Positions 33,480-44,066 of a DNA stretch of 64,000 nucleotides are shown here, piece after piece. The notes beneath the pieces are model-generated. The model was given only the letters and a program-made list of their open reading frames with translations, made no database searches and was not told the origin of the DNA. Source of the DNA: Chlorops oryzae (Eukaryota > Arthropoda > Insecta > Diptera > Chloropidae). The translations under genes and the position numbers were made by a program. The DNA lies in contig CM035808.1 in the NCBI GenBank assembly GCA_020466095.1, positions 69,832,829-69,896,828 on the forward strand, in the 5' to 3' direction. How positions within the stretch are numbered: the first letter of the stretch is position 1; each line of letters starts with the position of its first letter.

Positions 33480-34260
33480 TTTGTGGGCGTGGCAGTGGGA
33501 GGGCCACATAAATTATTTCCCTACACCCTTCATTCGCCTTGGTGAACCTATGTTGCGAATTTGAAGCTTCTACGCATTTTACTTCGGAAGTTACGAAAAA
33601 TCTTAATTTGTGGGCGTGGCAGTGGGCGGGCCACATAAAATTTTTACCTACACCTTTCATTCGCCTTGGTGAACCTATGTTGCGAATTTGAAGCTTCTAC
33701 GCATTTTACTTCGGAAGTTACGAAAAATCTTCATTTGTGGGCGTGGCAGTGGGCGGGCCACATAAAATTTTTACCTACACCTTTCATTCGCCTTGGTGAA
33801 CTTATGTTGCGAATTTGAAGCTTCTACGCCTTTTACTTCGGAAGTTACGAAAAATCTTCATTTGTGGGCGTGGCAGTGGGTGGGCCCCATAAAATTTTTA
33901 CCTACAACTTTCATTCGCCTTGGTGAACCTATGTTGCGAATTCGAAGCTTCTACGCCTTTTACTTCGGAAGTTACGAAAAATCTTCATTTGTGGGCGTGG
34001 CAGCGCGCGGGCCAGTTAAATTTTTTCCCTACACCTTTCGTTTGCCTTGGTCAACCTATGTTGCGAATTTGAAGCGTCTACGCCTATTAATTCGGAAGTT
34101 ACGAAAAATCTCCATTTGTGGGCGTGGAAGTGGGCGGGCCATATAAATTTTTTTCCTATACCTTTTATTCGCCTTGGTCAACCTATGTTGCGAATTTGAA
34201 CCTTCTACGCCTTTTACTTCACAAGTTACGATAAGCCCTTATTTGTGGGCTTATTTGTGG
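33480..34260. repeat. 127-bp tandem repeat within the insertion
   Basis: Units start TTGTGGGCGTGGCAGTGGGC at about 33480, 33607, 33734, 33862, 33989, 34116 and 34243. Each contains CCTACACCTTTCATTCGCCT and TTACTTCGGAAGTTACGAAA. Because 127 is not a multiple of three, the long frame across it is not meaningful. Confidence 0.9.
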
Positions 34261-34512
34261 GCGTGGCTCACGGAGGGCGGCGTCCATTTTTTGCCAGGAT
34301 ATGTCCCTTTTCGTAGTTTACCAGTACACCAAATATCAATGGAATGTGTTGAGTGGTTCGCAAGTTACAAGCACTTTACTGAAAACACATTATATTCATT
34401 TGTGGGCGTGGCAGTGGGCGGATGTCTCCCATTTTTACTTAGGATCATACTCGGATCCCGATATACCTGTGTGCCAAATTTCGACTTGATTGGTCCAGCC
34501 GTTTCGGAGGAG

Positions 34513-34580
34513 ATCCGACCACGGACGGACGGACAGACGGACAGACGGACAGACGGACGGACGGACGGACAGACGGACAT
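34513..34580. repeat. (GGAC/AGAC) microsatellite
   Basis: About 65 bp of GGAC and AGAC tetramers (GGACGGACGGACAGACGG...) just after GGAGGAGATCCGACC. Confidence 0.9.
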
Positions 34581-34719
34581 GTCTAAATCGATTCAGTTTT
34601 TGATCCTATCCATTTCTATATATATAATATATATGTCTATATCTCCGGAGCTTAGTTCTCCCTGTTACAAGATTCGCACAAAACTAATATACCCCGCTTA
34701 CGCTGGGTATAAAAAAAAA

Positions 34720-36161
34720 ATGGCATTCCTTAAAAACGCAGACAGAGGTACAATTTTGTTTGAAGACTTAGACAGACCCGGGATTTATTATAGAGTCAAA
34801 AATATAGAAAGTAAAAAGGAAAATCTGTTGAAATTGAAGACAGATTTTCGAAATTTTGGAGTCGAAGATGAAATTAACTTAGAGTTTGTTAAAAAAGTAA
34901 AAAATGTTGAGAGTAAAAAAGCAAAGTTATTGAAGATTAAGCCTCCATCAAAATCAGATGAAAAATTTCATTTGATAACTTGTTTTCGTTCCGAAAATTT
35001 AAAAATATTAAATGAGAAAAATGAAGTAAGTGAAGTAAACGGGCAAGACAGAGAAAGTTTATCCCTTTGCCAGGTAGATAATAAAAAAGAACCATCTGAA
35101 GAAGGCAAAAGAATTGAAACTTTGATGAATAAAAACGAAGATATACTAAAATTTTTATTTTTATCGATATCTTTTGTGTTATTCAGTTTAAGTTTTTTAA
35201 TCGAAAAAGCCATAGTAAGCTGTGTTTGGGCTTATAAAATCTGGGATGAACATAAAAAACAATTTAATGGTAAAAGAGTCAGTAATAATAATGAATCTAC
35301 ACTTAACATCGAAGATTCGCAGTCTGTGTCCAACGACATATTCGCAGTATTTCCTTGTGAACAAACAATAAATGATATTGTTAACTTGTCAGTGGACAAT
35401 GGGCCGGATAATAGTTTGGTTAAGTCAGATGTGTTGAAAAGAGAAACTTATTCACGAAAAAGTAGATTTGGAGAAAATATTGACATTGAGAAAAATGTAG
35501 AAGTTATGCATTCCGAGCTTAGTCAATCAGAGTCACTTCAACTCGTCGTTCCCAAGATCGAAAAGATTTGTATTGCAGAGGCAGTTACGATCAAAGCGAG
35601 GGAAGCGAAAGTGGCACCGATTTTAGAGAGCTTTGTGTTGGACGATAAGGAAATTCAGAAAGAGGAATTAAGGATCAGAAGGGACTATCTAGCGGTGGGG
35701 ATGTTTCGAATAAAAAGTCGAATGTATTGGATTACGACTTCGACGAGGAGTTCGAGGGTAATTTTTGTGGTAAAAATAGAAATAAAAAAGATGAATTCGA
35801 CAAGGAAGTCGAGAATAATTCTTGTGGTACTATACGAGATGGTACTAATGGTAATAAAGAAGTAGTTGAAGATATTTTGAAAGGAAACCCACCAGATAGA
35901 CATACAAATCCCCATGAGGAAGTTTCTGTTGAAAGAGTAAACCTGAATGAAGAATCAGAAATAAGAGAGCTGACGTTGTACGAGTATTTCAAAAGTCCGA
36001 ATGTAATGCAAATATCAATTCAAAAGTTTTTCTCCATTGTAAAAGAATCTGTTCTCATACAAAGCAAATCTAAATTAAAAATATTGCTTATTAAGATAAA
36101 ACATGCAAGAGATTTAAAAGATCTAGACAAATTTTTCGCCCATAATTACAATGTGCCGTAG
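34720..36161 (+). pseudogene. Element B orphan protein, copy 1, frameshifted
   Basis: Starts MAFLKNADRGTILFEDL at 34720. The open frame reaches upstream to 34174, but only through the inserted repeat. It is nearly identical to copy 2 at 39797, with a few substitutions (MAFL for MEFL, KAKLL for KEKLL, IEKIC for IDKIC). A one-base loss at about 35664 (GAGGAATTAAG against GAAGAAATTAAG) shifts the last ~165 residues into the other frame, which is open to 36161 (VMQISIQKFFSIVKES, FFAHNYNVP). If translated it would stop at 35865 with a foreign tail. Confidence 0.75.
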
Positions 36162-38117
36162 CTTTATTAAAATTTCAAAGTACTGTCCCAAAAACATAGG
36201 TTTATCTCGATTAAAACGAGAGCTGACTGTTTTTATATCTAATCATTATTGTCACAAAAAATTTCTTTTTAATATCGCTTGCTGCGATGTCTAAATAAGG
36301 AATGACAACGAAAAATAAAAATTCAAATAAATTCCGTTACAAATAGAAAAAAAAAAACTTTTTTGCTTTGTTTTTGAAACATTGGAGTTAAACGAATTTT
36401 AAGGTTTTGGAACATCTATTTTGTCTCATATTGTAAATGCAGACGTTTCACCTCTCCGGGTAAAGAAATTCACGATCTTGAAAAAACAGGAGGGGCTCAG
36501 GGCAATTTATGTCTACTTCTATAATCATTCAAGGTAAACCAACGAGAAGGACCGAAAGAATTTAAGCGACAAAAAAGAAGATATAATATGTTGGTAAATA
36601 TAAAAGGACGTATATACAAATATTTGCAAAATATTGGTATATTTGTATATCAAGAGACATCTAGTTCAAAGCAATACCTTGAAAAATAGGTATTTTAGCG
36701 GTTAGATAAAACCATTTACTATTTAAAAAAAAAAAACCAAAATAAATATTTAAATCATAAAAGTCCATGTAACTCATTTTTATCGGAAGTTTAATCATAA
36801 ACTCCCATCTTAGACACAAGAAGCATTTGGACGCACAATCACATGCATCCACATGATTCATGAAATAACACATACATAAGCACCTATTAAAGTATATTGC
36901 TTTGATTGTGCATGAAATTTTAGTTATTTGATTCGTCAGCAGTCGCCTAGCACTGCGGCACCGAAAAAGTACTTGCAATTGAACAAGCAATTGCACATAC
37001 TTCCATGAATACATTTGAAAAATATATACCTTATTTGTTTGCAATCTCCCATTAAGAGGGGGAAGGGGTCTATTAAAATAGAAAAATTTTGAAAAAAACG
37101 GAAAATTAACTTTGGAACATAAAGTCAAACGAATGCAACATACTTGCATAATCTAAAATCATTTTGACCCTCAAAATTTTCGAGCCACATACTTACATAT
37201 GTTTATAACCCAAATTCATTTTATTTGAAAATTTCGACCATCCTGAATATATTCAATAAGCAATTGATTGTAAAAAAAAAAAGTTAAAAAAAAGAGTTTT
37301 CGAGGAAATACTAAAATTTTAAGAAATGGAAAAAAAAAATTATGTAAAATCAATGTCACTCTCAAAATTTTCAAGCCATTTGAAAAATTCGAACAGTATA
37401 AATATATTAAATTAGCAATTGATTGTTCTTCAGACGAATTTTTAAAAAGAAAAATGTAAAAAGTTTTTAATGAAGTACTAAGACTTTAAGAAGGAAAAAA
37501 TATATATATATATATTTAAGTATTTTCATTTACAAATGCTATCCGATTTAAAAATACTGATTTATTAGAAATTGTAAGAATTCAAAAAAAAAAAAAAATA
37601 TATAATAGCAAAGATTTCGATCCAATGAAAAAAAAAAAAGAAAAACTAATATAAGTATATCACGGTTTGAAAGAAAATATGAATTAAAATTCATAAAATA
37701 TTGAATACCTATTAATTCTATAAAAAAAAAGTAAAATAAAACATACGTATGAGAATATTGTCAATATCGAAATGTTTGAAAACACATTGACCAAATATAA
37801 CAATAGTTTTAAGGTAGAAAGTACAATTCTAAATCTTCTTAAAAACACTGAGATCCCACACCGGAACAGCAACAATCAAGACAAAACGCATCATACAAGC
37901 AGCGACATCAATTTTCATCACGCACCGGCACAACTATCAAGAAGATCGGGATAATTAGAAATCATCACACCCACCCAAGCAAGCAACCTACCAGAGCATT
38001 ACCAGTGACATCGGCGAGCCCATAGCCACTATCAGCAGACATCAGGGCAGGCTGACCCGAGTCTCAGATTTCAACCTGGTAGCCGCAACGTTTTTATGAA
38101 CAGTCACGATGCTCGTG
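36162..38117 (+). other. Element B 3' non-coding region, internal 1
   Basis: AT-rich, with many A runs and TATATA tracts (37500), no long plus frame, and a near-identical counterpart at 41240-43188. A 162-residue minus-strand frame (37149-36661) is shared by both copies but is cysteine-rich low-complexity sequence without a known motif. The only plus candidate is the 60-codon frame at 37772. Confidence 0.5.
37772..37954 (+). CDS. Small ORF near the 3' end of internal 1
   Basis: 60 residues, MFENTLTKYNNSFKVEST, ending HHAPAQLSRRSG. The frame is kept in internal 2 (42843-43025) with three residue changes. Nothing known was recognised. Conservation between two copies that are nearly identical everywhere is weak evidence for coding. 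Confidence 0.25.
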   Translation: MFENTLTKYNNSFKVESTILNLLKNTEIPHRNSNNQDKTHHTSSDINFHHAPAQLSRRSG

Positions 38118-38138
38118 ACTTGCCGAGGAGGGGAGGGA
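38118..38138 (+). promoter_or_regulatory. Element B polypurine tract, internal 1
   Basis: GAGGAGGGGAGGGA directly precedes LTR b. The same tract precedes LTR c at 43196-43209. Confidence 0.8.
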
Positions 38139-38978
38139 TGTTGTGAGTCGTACTAAACATAACTAACGTCACGTCACACTCCAACGTCACGCTATCAGCT
38201 CTAAGCGGTAAAAGTGACAAAACATACAAAAACAATCGAAACACAGCAAAGGAGTTCGACGACACAGCACCAAGCTCGAAATCCGACACCCTTCAGCAAG
38301 AACAACAACAACATAAGAACTCGACTACTGAGAACAATTACGTAAACAAGCATACCGATCGCCGGTACCAAAACTTGGCACAGCACCGATCAGAGAAAAG
38401 GGCGAGCGGGGGAAAAGACGAAAGACCACGAGCATGCAAGTCAGCAATAAGCAACGGCATAAGCGGTTCAACGTCTTCAAATGTAGACCTACACCAACAA
38501 TAGAAACACAGCAATAAAGCTATTGGTAACAACAACAACAGGCGATCTAGACGGGCAATCAACGCAACAGAACAACAAGAGCCAGGTGCAACAACAACAA
38601 GTGCAACGTAGGCACACCGGCAGGGGAAGTTCGAAGTCACACTGATGAAATCAATCAATATGCAATTTTGCTAGATCGGCAATATTGATCTATTTAAGCG
38701 GAGCTTCGATCTACGGAAGAGGACTTGCAGTTTGGAATCGAAAGTCTAATCAGATCTCAACTTTGGCGCACCTACTTACGAGCCAGGACGACAAAGTGTG
38801 GATCTCAGTGTTAGCTAGGGAATTAGGGCAGTAAAGTAAGCTAGAGTAGAACCTGTAAACATCATTAAAAGACTTAAATAAAGAAACACCTATGGAAAAG
38901 GAGTAAAGAGTGTTTTATTCAACGGAATCCTTTGTTGGCGCTTTACTAGAGGTCCTTCTCCCCAGCAGACACGCAACA
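38139..38978 (+). repeat. Element B LTR b (shared middle LTR)
   Basis: 840 bp with the same tips. It acts as 3' LTR of internal 1 and 5' LTR of internal 2. No target duplication borders it: it has polypurine tract on its left and TTTTA plus primer-binding site on its right. Confidence 0.9.
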
Positions 38979-39455
38979 TTTTATGGCGCAGCCGGTATTC
39001 GACTAAGGATAGTCGGGTACGAATCACGATCCTTTCACAACAGTACGGCGTTCAAACTAACAAACCATAACAAATGAAACAACGACTTTTGGCCACAGTG
39101 GGGTAAGATTGATATATATTGGATATATTTGAGTTATTCATTGGAACCTACTGAACAGTGGTGAAACCTAATTCAGTGGGGCCTGGGCGTGAGTGAAACT
39201 TCCGAAAGGCATTTCAATGAAAAACAACATAAATGTACCGAATTATATCAATTATTTTGTTGTAACCCTTTTTGTACTGCACTGCTATAACCTGTCGAAC
39301 AGTGGTGAAACCTAATTCGTCAGGGTCCGGGTGTGAGTGAAACTTCCGAAGGACACTTTAGCAGCACAATCGCAATAAGGGCATAACAGAGTACCTTGAA
39401 TAAAAATTTTATATAAAAAAAAACATATATATATACATATATATAATAATAAAAA

Positions 39456-39518
39456 ATGGAAAAAGCGGCGCAAATAAAAGGCGACATAATCCAACAACAA
39501 GAATTACAGCTATATTAA
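39456..39518 (+). CDS. Element B short leader ORF, internal 2
   Basis: Same 20-codon frame as 33060-33122 with one change (QI for QV). It is followed by the same ATGGTGAGTA. Confidence 0.35.
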   Translation: MEKAAQIKGDIIQQQELQLY

Positions 39519-39796
39519 AATACGCATACAATATGGTGAGTACAAAAACTTTGAATATCAATTTTTTCACCCAGAGTCCTTACTGTTGACGATGAATTTC
39601 AATACCTTGGTTGAATATAGATATTTTAGAAAAATGAGCCATTTAGAGAAAATCCGTAAAAATAATTTTAAGAAACGGTTTTGTAATCATAGCCAAAATG
39701 TAGCTCGAAGCGAAAAGCCATTGATTCGTCAATACTGGACGCTAATTTAAAAAATTTTCAAGTCGAGTTTGTATTAAAAAAAAAAAAAAAAAAAAA

Positions 39797-41239
39797 ATGG
39801 AATTCCTTAAAAACGCAGACAGAGGTACAATTTTGTTTGAAGACTTAGACAGACCCGGGATTTATTATAGAGTCAAAAATATAGAAAGTAAAAAGGAAAA
39901 TCTGTTGAAATTGAAGACAGATTTTCGAAATTTTGGAGTCGAAGATGAAATTAACTTAGAGTTTGTTAAAAAAGTAAAAAATTTTGAGAGTAAAAAAGAA
40001 AAGTTATTGAAGATTAAGCCTCCATCAAAATCAGATGAAAAATTTCATTTGATAACTTGTTTTCGTTCCGAAAATTTAAAAATATTAAATGAGAAAAATG
40101 AAGTAAGTGAAGTAAATGGGCAAGACAGAGAAAGTTTATCCCTTTGCCAGGTAGATAATAAAAAAGAACCATCTGAAGAAGGCAAAAGAATTGAAACTTT
40201 GATGAATAAAAACGAAGATATACTAAAATTTTTATTTTTATCGATATCTTTTGTGTTATTCAGTTTAAGTTTTTTAATCGAAAAAGCCATAGTAAGCTGT
40301 GTTTGGGCTTATAAAATCTGGGATGAACATAAAAAACAATTTAATGGTAAAAGAGTCAGTAATAATAATGAATCTACACTTAACATCGAAGATTCGCAGT
40401 CTGTGTCCAACGACATATTCGCAGTATTTCCTTGTGAACAAACAATAAATGATATTGTTAACTTGTCAGTGGACAATGGGCCGGATAATAGTTTGGTTAA
40501 GTCAGATGTGTTGAAAAGAGAAACTTATTCACGAAAAAGTAGATTTGGAGAAAATATTGACATTGAGAAAAATGTAGAAGTTATGCATTCCGAGCTTAGT
40601 CAATCAGAGTCACTTCAACTCGTCGTTCCCAAGATCGATAAGATTTGTATTGCAGAGGCAGTTACGATCAAAGCGAGGGAAGCGAAAGTGGCACCGATTT
40701 TAGAGAGCATTGTGTTGGACGATAAGGAAATTCAGAAAGAAGAAATTAAGGATCAGAAGCGACTATCTAGCGGTGGGGATGTTTCGAATAAAAAGTCGAA
40801 TGTATTGGATTACGACTTCAACGAGGAGTTCGAGGGTAATTTTTGTGGTAAAAATAGAAATAAAAAAGATGAATTCGACAAGGAAGTCGAGAATAATTCT
40901 TGTGGTACTATACGAGATGGTACTAATGGTAATAAAGAAGTAGTTGAAGATATTTTGAAAGGAAACCCACCAGATAGACATACAAATCCCCATGAGGAAG
41001 TTTCTGTTGAAAGAGTAAACCTGAATGAAGAATCAGAAATAAGAGAGCTGACGTTGTACGAGTATTTCAAAAGTCCGAATGTAATGCAAATATCAATTCA
41101 AAAGTTTTTCTCCATTGTAAAAGAATCTGTTCTCATACAAAGCAAATCTAAATTAAAAATATTGCTTATTAAGATAAAACATGCAAGAGATTTAAAAGAT
41201 CTAGACAAATTTTTCGCCCATAATTACAATGTGCCGTAG
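39797..41239 (+). CDS. Element B orphan membrane protein, intact copy
   Basis: 480 residues, ATG at 39797 right after a poly-A run, stop 41239. I do not recognise the family. Residues 1-140 are charged, with an internal duplication: VKNIESKKENLLKLK (~26-40) and VKNFESKKEKLLKIK (~60-74). Residues ~143-170 (FLFLSISFVLFSLSFLIEKA and on) form one strong membrane segment, followed by YKIWDEHKKQ. The rest (~180-480) is polar, rich in Glu, Asn, Lys and Ser, likely partly disordered, with a helical basic end (SKSKLKILLIKIKHARDLKD). No signal peptide, zinc knuckle, protease DTG, RT or DDE motif is seen, so it is not ordinary gag or pol. An env-like or accessory role is possible but unproven. It is the only long frame between these LTRs. 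Confidence 0.7.
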   Translation: MEFLKNADRGTILFEDLDRPGIYYRVKNIESKKENLLKLKTDFRNFGVEDEINLEFVKKVKNFESKKEKLLKIKPPSKSDEKFHLITCFRSENLKILNEKNEVSEVNGQDRESLSLCQVDNKKEPSEEGKRIETLMNKNEDILKFLFLSISFVLFSLSFLIEKAIVSCVWAYKIWDEHKKQFNGKRVSNNNESTLNIEDSQSVSNDIFAVFPCEQTINDIVNLSVDNGPDNSLVKSDVLKRETYSRKSRFGENIDIEKNVEVMHSELSQSESLQLVVPKIDKICIAEAVTIKAREAKVAPILESIVLDDKEIQKEEIKDQKRLSSGGDVSNKKSNVLDYDFNEEFEGNFCGKNRNKKDEFDKEVENNSCGTIRDGTNGNKEVVEDILKGNPPDRHTNPHEEVSVERVNLNEESEIRELTLYEYFKSPNVMQISIQKFFSIVKESVLIQSKSKLKILLIKIKHARDLKDLDKFFAHNYNVP

Positions 41240-43195
41240 CTTTATTAAAATTTCAAAGTACTGTCCCAAAAACATAGGTTTATCTCGATTAAAACGAGAG
41301 CTGACTGTTTTTATATCTAATCATTATTGTCACAAAAAATTTCTTTTTAATATCGCTTGCTGCGATGTCTAAATAAGGAATGACAACGAAAAATAAAAAT
41401 TCAAATAAATTCCGTTACAAATAGAAAAAAAAAACTTTTTTGCTTTGTTTTTGAAACATTGGAGTTAAACGAATTTTAAGGTTTTGGAACATCTATTTTG
41501 TCTCATATTGTAAATGCAGACGTTTCACCTCTCCGGGTAAAGAAATTCACGATCTTGAAACAACAGGAGGGGCTCAGGGCAATTTATGTCTACTTCTATA
41601 ATCATTCAAGGTAAACCAACGAGAAGGACCGAAAGAATTTAAGCGACAAAAAAGAAGATATAATATGTTGGTAAATATAAAAGGACGTATATACAAATAT
41701 TTGCAAAATATTGGTATATTTGTATATCAAGAGACATCTAGTTCAAAGCAATACCTTGAAAAATAGGTATTTTAGCGGTTAGATAAAACCATTTACTATT
41801 TAAAAAAAAAAACAAAAATAAATATTTAAATCATAAAAGTCCATGTAACTCATTTTTATCGGAAGTTTAATCATAAACTCCCATCTTAGACACAAGAAGC
41901 ATTTGGACGCACAATCACATGCATCCACATGATTCATGAAATAACACATACATAAGCACCTATTAAAGTATATTGCTTTGATTGTGCATGAAATTTTAGT
42001 TATTTGATTCGTCAGCAGTCGCCTAGCACTGCGGCACCGAAAAAGTACTTGCAATTGAACAAGCAATTGCACATACTTCCATGAATACATTTGAAAAATA
42101 TATACCTTATTTGTTTGCAATCTCCCATTAAGAGGGGGAAGGGGTCTATTAAAATAGAAAAATTTTGAAAAAAACGGAAAATTAACTTTGGAACATAAAG
42201 TCAAACGAATGCAACATACTTGCATAATCTAAAATCATTTTGACCCTCAAAATTTTCGAGCCACATACTTACATATGTTTATAACCCAAATTCATTTTAT
42301 TTGAAAATTTCGACCATCCTGAATATATTCAATAAGCAATTGATTGTAAAAAAAAAAAGTTAAAAAAAGAGTTTTCGAGGAAATACTAAAATTTTAAGAA
42401 ATGGAAAAAAAAATTATGTAAAATCAATGTCACTCTCAAAATTTTCAAGCCATTTGAAAATTTCGAACAGTATAAATATATTAAATTAGCAATTGATTGT
42501 TCTTCAGACAAATTTTTAAAAAGAAAAATGTAAAAAGTTTTTAATGAAGTACTAAGACTTTAAGAAGGAAAAAATATATATATATATATTTAAGTATTTT
42601 CATTTACAAATGCTATCCGATTTAAAAATACTGATTTATTAGAAATTGTAAGAATTCAAAAAAAAAAAAAATATATAATAGCAAAGATTTCGATCCAATG
42701 AAAAAAAAAAAGAAAAACTAATATAAGTATATCACGGTTTGAAAGAAAATATGAATTAAAATTCATAAAATATTGAATACCTATTAATTCTATAAAAAAA
42801 AGTAAAATAAAACATACATATGAGAATATTGTCAATATCGAAATGTTTGAAAACAAATTGACCAAATATAACAATAGTTTTAAGGTAGAAAGTACAATTC
42901 TAAATCTTCTTCAAAACACTGAGATCCCACACCGGAACAGCAACAATCAAGACAAAACGCATCATAGAAGCAGCGACATCAATTTTCATCACGCACCGGC
43001 ACAACTATCAAGAAGATCGGGATAATTAGAAATCATCACACCCACCCAAGCAAGCAACCTACCAGAGCATTACCAGTGACATCGGCGAGCCCATAGCCAC
43101 TATCAGCAGACATCAGGGCAGGCTGACCCGAGTCTCAGATTTCAACCTGGTAGCCGCAACGTTTTTATGAACAGTCACGATGCTCGTGACTTGCC
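41240..43195 (+). other. Element B 3' non-coding region, internal 2
   Basis: Mirror of 36162-38117 with indels only in A runs and TA tracts. The 60-codon frame recurs at 42843-43025. No other gene seen. Confidence 0.5.
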
Positions 43196-43209
43196 GAGGA
43201 GGGGAGGGA

Positions 43210-44049
43210 TGTTGTGAGTCGTACTAAACATAACTAACGTCACGTCACACTCCAACGTCACGCTATCAGCTCTAAGCGGTAAAAGTGACAAAACATACAA
43301 AAACAATCGAAACACAGCAAAGGAGTTCGACGACACAGCACCAAGCTCGAAATCCGACACCCTTCAGCAAGAACACCAACAACATAAGAACTCGACTACT
43401 GAGAACAATTACGTAAACAAGCATACCGATCGCCGGTACCAAAACTTAGCACAACACCGATCAGAGAAAAGGGCGAGCTGGGGAAAAGACGAAAGACCAC
43501 GAGCTTGCAAGTCAGCAATAAGCAACGGCATAAGCGGTTCAACGTCTTCAAATGTAGACCTACACCAACAATAGAAACACAGCAATAAAGCTATTGGTAA
43601 CAACAACAACAGGCGATCTAGACGGGCAATCAACGCAACAGAACAACAAGAGCCAGGTGCAACAACAACAAGTGCAACGTAGGCACACTGGCAGGGGAAG
43701 TTCGAAGTCACACTGATGAAATTAATCAATATGCAATTTTGCTAGATCGGCAATATTGATCTATTTAAGCGGAGCTTCGATCCACGGAAGAGGACTTGCA
43801 GTTTGGAATCGAAAGTCTAATCAGATCTCAACTTTGGCGCACCTACTTACGAGCCAGGACGACAAAGTGTGGATCTCAGTGTTAGCTAGGGAATTAGGGC
43901 AGTAAAGTAAGCTAGAGTAGAACTTGTAAACATCATTAAAAGACTTTAATAAAGAAACACCTATGGAAAAGGAGTAAAGAGTGTTTTATTCAACGGAATC
44001 CTTTGTTGGCGCTTTACTAGAGGTCCTTCTCCCCAGCAGACACGCAACA
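43210..44049 (+). repeat. Element B LTR c
   Basis: 840 bp, with polypurine tract GAGGAGGGGAGGGA on its left and target duplicate TTGC on its right. Poly(A) signal AATAAAG at 43949. Confidence 0.9.
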
Positions 44050-44066
44050 TTGCCATTCTTTAAAGT

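Larger units (their letters stand above)
33394..34713. mobile_element. 1.32-kb repeat element inserted in internal 1
   Basis: Absent from internal 2, where the poly-A flank is continuous. The left part reads CCCGACTTTGAAATACCCAG and the right end GCTTACGCTGGGTATA, so the tips are short inverted repeats (ATACCCAGCG). Inside are six 127-bp tandem units and a GGACGGACAGAC microsatellite. This looks like a dispersed non-autonomous fly repeat. The family is not identified, and no protein is encoded. Confidence 0.7.
31744..44049 (+). mobile_element. Element B: composite LTR retrotransposon with three LTRs and two internal regions
   Basis: 12306 bp: LTR a, internal 1, LTR b, internal 2, LTR c. All three LTRs are 840 bp, TGTTGTGAG...GCAACA. 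The only target duplication is TTGC outside LTR a (31740-31743) and LTR c (44050-44053). Both internal regions have the same primer-binding site, leader, ORF and polypurine tract. Internal 1 is 1324 bp longer because of one insertion. No gag, protease, RT or integrase is visible in either, so it is non-autonomous. The structure fits LTR-LTR recombination or a tandem cDNA after one integration. Confidence 0.88.

Noticed and set aside
34174..34719. Long frame upstream of the element B ORF, giving a 563-codon protein
   Set aside because: This part is the 127-bp repeat and microsatellite of the insertion; internal 2 lacks it and starts at the equivalent of 34720.
36661..37149. 162-codon minus frame in element B (also 41800-42225)
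   Set aside because: No motif, in AT-rich non-coding sequence, shortened in the other copy; conservation follows from recent duplication.
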